This document shows positions 16,287-21,649 of a stretch of 21,649 nucleotides of DNA, piece by piece. The stretch is from contig WHUX01000511.1 of the NCBI GenBank assembly GCA_015179025.1, positions 1 through 21,649 on the forward strand, given 5' to 3'. The stretch's first letter is position 1. Every line of letters begins with the position of its first letter. Position numbers and translations under genes: made by a program. The stretch comes from Terfezia claveryi (Eukaryota > Ascomycota > Pezizomycetes > Pezizales > Pezizaceae). The notes under the pieces are model-generated. The model saw only the letters and a program-made list of their open reading frames with translations. It searched no databases and was not told where the DNA came from.

Positions 16287-19200
16287 CCTGCCCCCGGCCA
16301 CTTATCTCTGTCTGCATTTTCTGTGTCTTCCGCTTCTGTTTTTGACGAGTCTCGCTTGTTCGGTGAGCATTTTGTTGTATCTATCTCTCTCAAAATCAAT
16401 GATAGAACAATCACCACGTCAGCCCTCATAGATTGCGGAGCTTCAGGAATTGCATTCGTTGACCAGGCCTTTGTCAGTAAATTCTCTATACCCACGTCCA
16501 AGCTTAAAACCCCTCGTGTCCTGGATGTCATCGACGGTCGACCTATTTCCTCCGGGGATATCACCGATATTGCGTGCATGCCTGCCCAGGTCGGGGATCA
16601 CTCCGAAGCCCTCCCGATATTTGTGATAAAGCTCAAGTATCCGATTGTCCTCGGAATCCCCTGGCTTAGAATGCATGATGTATTGGTCAGCTTCGGCTCC
16701 TATACCCTGCAGTTCAACAGCCAGTATTGCAAAAAACACTGCGGGAATCCGAAGGCCACCGTTACTGGGCTGTGTGCCTTACCACCCCCGATTCCCCCTA
16801 TGCCCCCGATGCCCCCTGGCCCCCAAAAACCTCTGAATGTTAGCTTTATCGGGGCAGGGGCTTTCGCTTACCTTACTAGAAGGCACAAGCTGAAGGCTCA
16901 TGCCCTGTCCATATATGAAGTGAACCTAGAGATTAACAAGACGAGATCCAAGGAGGAGTGGAAATCCATGGTTCCGGGGGAATACCATGAATTTATTGAC
17001 CTGTTCTCGGAAAAAGCCGCGGAGAAGCTTGCCCCCCATCGACCATACGACCACACAATCCCGCTGGTAGAAGGTAAGACCCCCCCTTATGGACCTCTCT
17101 ATAGGATGTCCCGGATGGAACTGGAAGCTCTGAAAAAGTATCTGGAGGAAAACCTCAACAAGAGCTTCATTCGCCACAGCTCCTCTCCAGCGGGTGCCCC
17201 GGTGCTGTTCGTGAAGAAGTCGGACGGCTCTCTTCGGTTGTGTGTTGATTATCGTGGCCTGAACGAGATAACAGTCAAGAACAGATACCCCTTGCCCTTG
17301 ATCCAGGAGACATTAGCCAGGCTTTCCAAGGCAAAATGGTTCACCAAATTGGATCTGAGAGGGGCATACAACTTGGTATGAATTGCTGAGGGGGAGGAGT
17401 GGAAAACTGCCTTCCGGACGCGATATGGCCATTTTGAGTACAATATGATACCTTTCGGCTTAACCAACGCCCCCGCCTCTTTTCAGCACTTTATCAATGA
17501 CACTCTGCGGGACTTTCTGGACGTATTCCGCACCGCCTACCTGGACGATATCCTCATCTACTCGGATACCCTAGCGGAACACAAAATCCACGTCCGGCAG
17601 GTGCTAAAGAAGCTGGAACAAGCTGGGTTATACCTTAAACCCGAGAAATGCGAATTCCACGTCCAAGAGGTGAAGTACCTGGGCCTGATAATAACCACGG
17701 ACGGTATCAGAATGGACCCTGCCAAGGTTACTGCAATCCAGGATTGGGAAGCCCCTGCCAACCTCAAGGATGTACAGGCCTTCTTGGGCTTTGCCAATTT
17801 CTACCGCCGGTTCATCCTGGGATATTCGAGAATCGTGGCACCACTGACAGCATTAACCAAGACCAAGGGCATAGAAAGAGGCCAGCGCTTCCAGTGGAAT
17901 CCAGAAGCCCAGTCGGCCTTCGAGAAGCTCAAGGAAGCCTTCTGCTCAGCCCCGATCCTGGCCCACTTTGATCCCGATAGCGAGTGTATTGTGGAAACAG
18001 ATGCCTCTGACTATGTCTCCGCCGGAATCCTGTCCCAGTATGTCAATGGAGCCCTCCACCCAGTGGCCTATTTCTCCAAAAAACACTCCCCAGCGGAGTG
18101 TAATTACGAGATCTATGATAAGGAATTAATGGCCATTGTTCGAGCTTTTGAGGAATGGAGGCCTCATCTGGAATCAGCCAAGGGGATCATCGAGGTGCTA
18201 TCGGATCATAAAAATCTTGAGTACTTCACTACCACTAAGCTGCTGAACCGACGGCAGGCTAGGTGGTCAGAGTTCTTATCTCGATTCAACTTCAAGATCA
18301 AGTATCGGCCTGGAAAGGCGGGCGGTAAGCCGGATGCACTAACCAGGAGATCAGGAGATCTCCCTAAAGGGGGGGATGAAAGGCTAAAATACCAAAATCA
18401 GGTGGTATTGAAGCCCGAAAACCTTGATCTAGCGGCCAATGTCCTTGCTGAAGCTGAGGCTGGGGCTGATGCGGAAGCTGAAGCTGAGGCTAATGCTGAA
18501 GCTGAGGCTAATACTGAAGCTGAGGCTAATGCTGAAGCTGAGGCTAATGCTGAAGCGGAGGCTGAGGCGAGAGCTGACCTCCGACAACTGGTGAGACAGG
18601 CATACGAGGATGACCCCCTGGCCAAGGAAATTATCGCCGCAGTGGATTCCGGCCAGCGCCGCCACCCCAAAATCTCCCTGGCCGAGTGCACCGTCCAGGA
18701 AGGCCTCCTATACCACCGGGAACAGCTCTATATACCAGAAGGAGGAGGGTTACGCCTGAGGCTGATCGAGGAACACCACGATACCCTGGTGGCGGGTCAC
18801 CCTGTAGTGGCCAAGACGTTAGAGCTTCTGGCCAGGGAATACACCTGGATTGACCAGCGGAAGGAAGTGGAGCGATACATACGGAACTGCCATGTTTGCA
18901 AGCGTGCTAAGCCTGTCCGCCATGCCCCGTACGGGACCCTGAAACCTCTGGAGATTCCGGATCGGCCCTGGCTGCACCTTACCATGGATTTCGTGATGGG
19001 ATTGCCAGAAGACTCGGGGTTCAACGCCATCCTGATGGTGGTCGATCGGTTGACAAAGATGAGGCATGTTATACCTTGCCGGGATACCTGCTCTGCCCCA
19101 GAGTTAGCCAACCTCTACCTCAATAATGTATTCCGGTATCACGGCCTCCCTGAATCGATCGTGTCTGACCGTGGCCCTCAGTTCACCTCGGACTTTTGGA

Positions 19201-20035
19201 GAGCCTTCTGCGAGCTTCTGGGGATTAAAGTGCGCTTGTCAACGGCATATCACCCCCAGACGGACGGCCAATCGGAGAGAATGAACGCCATCATGGAGCA
19301 GTATCTGCTGGCCTTCGTCAACTACCAGCAGGATAACTGGGTTTCGTTGCTGGCAACCTGTGAATTCGCCGCCAACAACCAATTCTCGGAGTCCTTGAAA
19401 ACCTCCCCCTTCCTGGCTAATTACGGCTGGCACCCCCGGTTCGTGGATGCCCTGGGGCCCCTGCAAAAAGCTCACCCCCCAGCTAAGGAGTTTGCGGTTG
19501 GAATCGCTGAACTCCACCGTACCCTGAAAGCCGAGCTGGGATATGCGCAGGCCCGGCAAGCTGAGTATGCCAATGGATCAAGGTTGCCAGCCCCCCGATA
19601 CCAGCCAGGAGACAAGGTTTGGCTCTCCAGCCGCCATTTCCGGACAGAACGCCCTTCCCGCAAGCTTGACCATAAGTTCCTGGGTCCCTTCGAAGTGCTG
19701 GGGGCCGTGGGCACTCACGCTTACCGCCTGAGGTTCCCCAGAGACATCAAACGCCACCCAGTTGTCCATGTCTCCGAGATCGAGCCCTCCGCGGACGACC
19801 CTCTCCCCGGCCAGAAACACCCTCCACCTCCCCCCGTGGTTATCGAAGGTGAGGAGGAATGGGAGGTAGAGGAAGTGCTGGACTCCCGAAGAAGGTATGG
19901 GCACCTGCAATATAAGGTCAAATGGCTGGGAGATGAGGAGACGACCTGGCAACAGTGGAGGACCTGGAAAACGCACAGGACTTGGTCACCCTGTTCCACC
20001 AGCGTTACCCCCGGAAGCCTCGCCCCGCCCAATAA
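16248..20035 (+). pseudogene. inner gypsy pol (PR-RT-RNase H-integrase-chromodomain), two lesions
   Basis: Pol is entered by -1 frameshift; no ATG precedes the protease. The protease triad region is IDCGASG (D at 16431, DCG instead of the usual DSG/DTG). RT includes LRLCVDYRGLNEIT, LDLRGAYN, IPFGLTNAPASFQ and YLDD (17538-17549). RNase H starts at ETDASDY (D at 18000) and includes YDKELMAI and SDHKNLEYF. An Ala-Glu repeat linker follows. The integrase zinc finger has H 18774/18777, H 18798, C 18888 and C 18897. The catalytic residues are D 18987, D 19167 and E 19275, spaced D-59-D-35-E. GPF in KFLGPFEVL follows, then a chromodomain (EWEVEEVLDSRRRYGHLQYK). TGA at 17379-17381 replaces an Arg codon (CGA fits). 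One base is missing near 19954; in the next frame VEDLENAQDLVTLFHQRYPR follows to TAA 20033-20035. The hydrophobic tail read to 20216 without this correction is spurious. Confidence 0.93.
18477..18569 (+). repeat. 18-base tandem repeat encoding AEAEAN
   Basis: Units GCTGAAGCTGAGGCTAAT at 18477, 18495, 18513 (first base A) and 18531, followed by a partial unit and preceded by diverged GCTGAG/GCGGAA units from 18447. It encodes an acidic Ala/Glu linker, probably helical, between RNase H and integrase. The reading frame is kept through it. Confidence 0.92.
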
Positions 20036-20214
20036 GTTCTTGTCGTCCTGGAATTGGTTATTAGGGTTGTTATTGTCGTTGTTGTTGGGATTATTGTTGG
20101 TACGTACTTCCGGCGTTGGGGTTGTGTTATGGGTTATTGGTTTAGTCGCCTGTTTTGTTTGTTTGTTTTTGTCTTGCCTTTCGCCTTGTCTTTCGTCGCT
20201 GGGGCTCCGAGCCT
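20036..20214 (+). other. pol 3' untranslated stretch
   Basis: T/G-rich DNA with GTTGTTATTG-type runs between the corrected pol stop and the polypurine tract. It carries no protein of its own. Confidence 0.6.
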
Positions 20215-20227
20215 AAAGGGGGGATAG
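20215..20227 (+). promoter_or_regulatory. polypurine tract of inner element
   Basis: AAAGGGGGGATAG lies directly before the 3' LTR. It is the expected primer for plus-strand DNA synthesis. Confidence 0.85.
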
Positions 20228-20799
20228 TGTCACAACCGTCCTTTCCTAGCGGGTTTGAGAGTCAGACGGATTCCGTCCGACTCTCGTTATTGTTGATTGT
20301 AGTCTTGATTTGATACTCGAACAGGCTGTTCGGGTGTCGTCGATGGGTGATTGTTATCTTAGCTTCCGAGATAGGAATCTCGGGAAGCTTATTCCTTCCA
20401 CGGCCTTGGCCTGGAATCATGTATATATATCTTCGTCCCTCCGCCCTCTCGTTGGATCCCCATCCAATGTCTTGTATACCAATACAGGACCTTGCTTCCC
20501 CCAGCGTTGTGCACTCCCTTGTGCACATCCTTGTCTCGACAACACTCTGTAGTACAGCTGCCTCCCTTGACACATGCGGCAACTGCCTCCGCGTGTCTCG
20601 TGTCCCTTGCCCTCTGCCTCTTGCCTCTTGCCCTTGCCCCTGTCTCAGTCTTCCCCTGGTCACACACGTAGCGTTCCTACATGTGTCTTACCCTAGCCTT
20701 TCCCCGATCACACACGTAGCGCTCCTACGTGTGCGATTGCCCCTTGCCACTTCCCCGGCATACCCCTTGGTCGCCTCGTCCCCCAGAGCCCTCGTTACA
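20228..20799 (+). repeat. inner gypsy 3' LTR
   Basis: 572 bases, matching the 5' LTR throughout. By hand alignment it shows about 16 transitions, no transversions and ten one-base deletions, nine of them inside homopolymers. The predicted transcript start reads ATCCAATGT (C to T). Confidence 0.95.
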
Positions 20800-20804
20800 G
20801 GAGG
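20800..20804 (+). repeat. target-site duplication GGAGG, right copy
   Basis: Matches 14429-14433. Outer gag resumes after it in the frame expected from KTLE. Confidence 0.92.
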
Positions 20805-21187
20805 AACTTATTGAGCAAGCTAGCTGGATTGAACAGCAGACAGCGGCACTAAGAGCCCCCCAAAAGACACTCCCGACCTTGACTCCCCGTACCCCCTTCT
20901 CGATAGCACGCACCCAACAACAACCCACACCGGTCAACAAGCCTACACACCCCTCCCTGGTAGCGAGTGGGGCTGCCCCCATGGACCTGTCAGCAGGTAG
21001 ACCTCGTCTTACCCAGGAGGAAAAGGACCGTCGCCGCACTCAGGGTTTGTGCATTGCATGCAGAAAGGGGGACCATTTTATCGCAGCATGTCCCTTCTGC
21101 AAAAACCGCTCGATGGCCGCCCACGCCATCTCCGAATCCAGGATTGAAGAGGTAGATGAGTCGGGAAAAGCCCTTTCCCTTGCATAG
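20805..21187 (+). pseudogene. outer gypsy gag, C-terminal part
   Basis: It continues outer gag (ELIEQASWIEQQTAALRA) through a Pro/Thr-rich linker, APMDLSAGRPRLTQEEKD and the zinc knuckle CIACRKGDHFIAAC, to TAG 21185-21187. With 13686-14433 it makes 377 codons including the stop. The ending ESGKALSLA is the same as in the inner Gag. The apparent upstream start in the LTR (20729) is an artefact of the insertion. Confidence 0.88.
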
Positions 21188-21207
21188 TGACTGACACTAG
21201 CAAGGGA
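21163..21207 (+). promoter_or_regulatory. outer gag-pol -1 frameshift signal
   Basis: GGGAAAA (21163-21169) in gag phase, 6-base spacer, then stem TCCCTTGC/GCAAGGGA (21176-21183 with 21200-21207), bulged A at 21184, and TAG/CTA. Compared with the inner copy, the stem is unchanged; differences fall in the spacer, the bulge and the loop. Confidence 0.78.
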
Positions 21208-21649
21208 CCTGCACTAGGTCATTTGTCTTTGTCGTCTTTCTCTGTTCCTGCATCTATGTCTGTTGACGAATCTCACTTGTTTGGCGAGCATTTTGTAGTA
21301 CCAATAACTATTGAATTCAATGGTAAAACAGTGGTAACATCAGCTCTCATAGATTATGGTGCTTCGGGAATGGCCTTCATTGAGCAGACCTTTGTCAGTA
21401 AAAATTCGATACCAACAGCTAAACTCAAGACCCCCCGCCGTCTTGATGTTATTGATGGCCGTCCAATCTCTTGTGGGGCTATCACCGATCTTGCTTGCCT
21501 GCCCAGCGCCATTGGGGACCATTCGGAGAGTTTACCGATATTTGTGACCAAGCTCAAATACCCCATTGTTCTGGGGATTCCTTGGCTCCGAATACATGAT
21601 GTCTCCGTTAACTTTGGCTCTTACACCTTGACTTTCAATAGTGGGTATT
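21169..21649 (+). CDS. outer gypsy pol, protease part, runs off the window
   Basis: This is the -1 frame relative to gag, open from 21160 to the window end with no stop. It reads VTDTSKGPALGHLSLSSF, DESHLFGEHFVVPITIEF, the protease motif LIDYGASGMAF and KYPIVLGIPWLRIHDV. The protein aligns residue for residue with the inner pol. The catalytic Asp is kept, but the next residue is Tyr where the inner has Cys, one G-to-A change (TGT to TAT). Most differences from the inner copy just after the gag stop are synonymous in this frame. Confidence 0.85.

Larger units (their letters stand above)
14434..20799 (+). mobile_element. inner Ty3/gypsy chromovirus-type element, nearly complete
   Basis: 6366 bases: LTR, primer site, gag, -1 frameshift signal, pol (PR-RT-RH-IN-chromodomain), polypurine tract and LTR, flanked by GGAGG duplications. 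Integrase after RNase H and a C-terminal chromodomain place it in the chromovirus clade. Only three coding lesions are obvious: TAG in gag (15766), TGA in RT (17379) and a one-base gap in the chromodomain (near 19954). LTR divergence is about 3 percent by hand count, so the insertion is fairly recent. Confidence 0.95.
13156..21649 (+). mobile_element. outer Ty3/gypsy element, interrupted and truncated by the window edge
   Basis: It consists of LTR 13156-13654, primer site, gag (13686-14433 then 20805-21187) and the start of pol (to 21649). A second gypsy element (14434-20799) sits inside its gag. Removing that element and one copy of the GGAGG duplication restores a continuous 376-codon gag frame. 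The element itself lies within the Plavaka transposase, so three transposons are nested. Its 3' half and right LTR are outside the window. Confidence 0.92.

Noticed and set aside
19955..20216. Hydrophobic C-terminal tail on Pol resembling membrane segments
   Set aside because: It appears only because of the one-base gap near 19954; the shifted frame gives a normal chromodomain end and stop at 20035.

Overview
The window is a transposon graveyard from a filamentous fungus. The evidence is short introns (about 52-74 bases) with GT..CTAAC/CTAAT..AG signals, a Plavaka-family transposase, chromodomain-bearing Ty3/gypsy elements, and a gene resembling the fungal DUF6532 family. A dikaryotic fungus is likely. 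The mix of families would suit a repeat-rich ascomycete such as a truffle relative, but I cannot assign a genus from sequence alone. I see no intact housekeeping gene, tRNA, rRNA or CRISPR array.

Layout. (1) 1-4862, minus strand: a decayed Ty1/copia retrotransposon, with its 5' LTR at about 4340-4862, a half-tRNA-iMet type primer site and a broken gag-PR-IN-RT-RH polyprotein that runs off the left edge. It abuts a plus-strand relic of a gypsy integrase (about 4863-5061), so it probably landed inside an older gypsy element. (2) 5062-6459: AT-rich non-coding DNA with palindromes and a 58-base degenerate tandem repeat. (3) 6460-9496, minus strand: two decayed genes. One is a five-exon DUF6532-like gene (387 codons once spliced); the other is an unrecognised gene of about 425 codons. 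(4) 9497-10482: non-coding, with a direct duplication and a MITE-like element with ~40-base inverted ends. (5) 10483-11259: a small decayed gene of unknown function whose putative intron is filled by a minisatellite. (6) 11869-13155: a Plavaka DNA-transposon transposase, cut by (7) an outer gypsy element (LTR at 13156), which is itself cut by (8) an almost complete inner gypsy element, 14434-20799, flanked by the 5-base duplication GGAGG. The outer element resumes at 20805 and runs off the right edge.

The two nested gypsy elements are related but distinct families, and comparing them is informative. Both show a -1 ribosomal frameshift cassette between gag and pol: heptamer GGGAAAA in the correct phase, a 6-base spacer, and a bulged hairpin that contains the gag stop codon. 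Both also show a self-priming layout, in which the predicted 5' end of the transcript is complementary to the primer site just after the LTR. The complementarity is preserved by a compensatory change.

Decay. Most in-frame stops are one C-to-T or G-to-A transition from CAA, CAG, CGA or TGG. The two LTRs of the inner element differ by about 16 transitions and no transversions by hand count, which suggests cytosine-deamination or RIP-like mutation. The same LTR pair also differs by ten one-base gaps, nearly all in homopolymers, so some frameshifts in this window may be sequencing errors.
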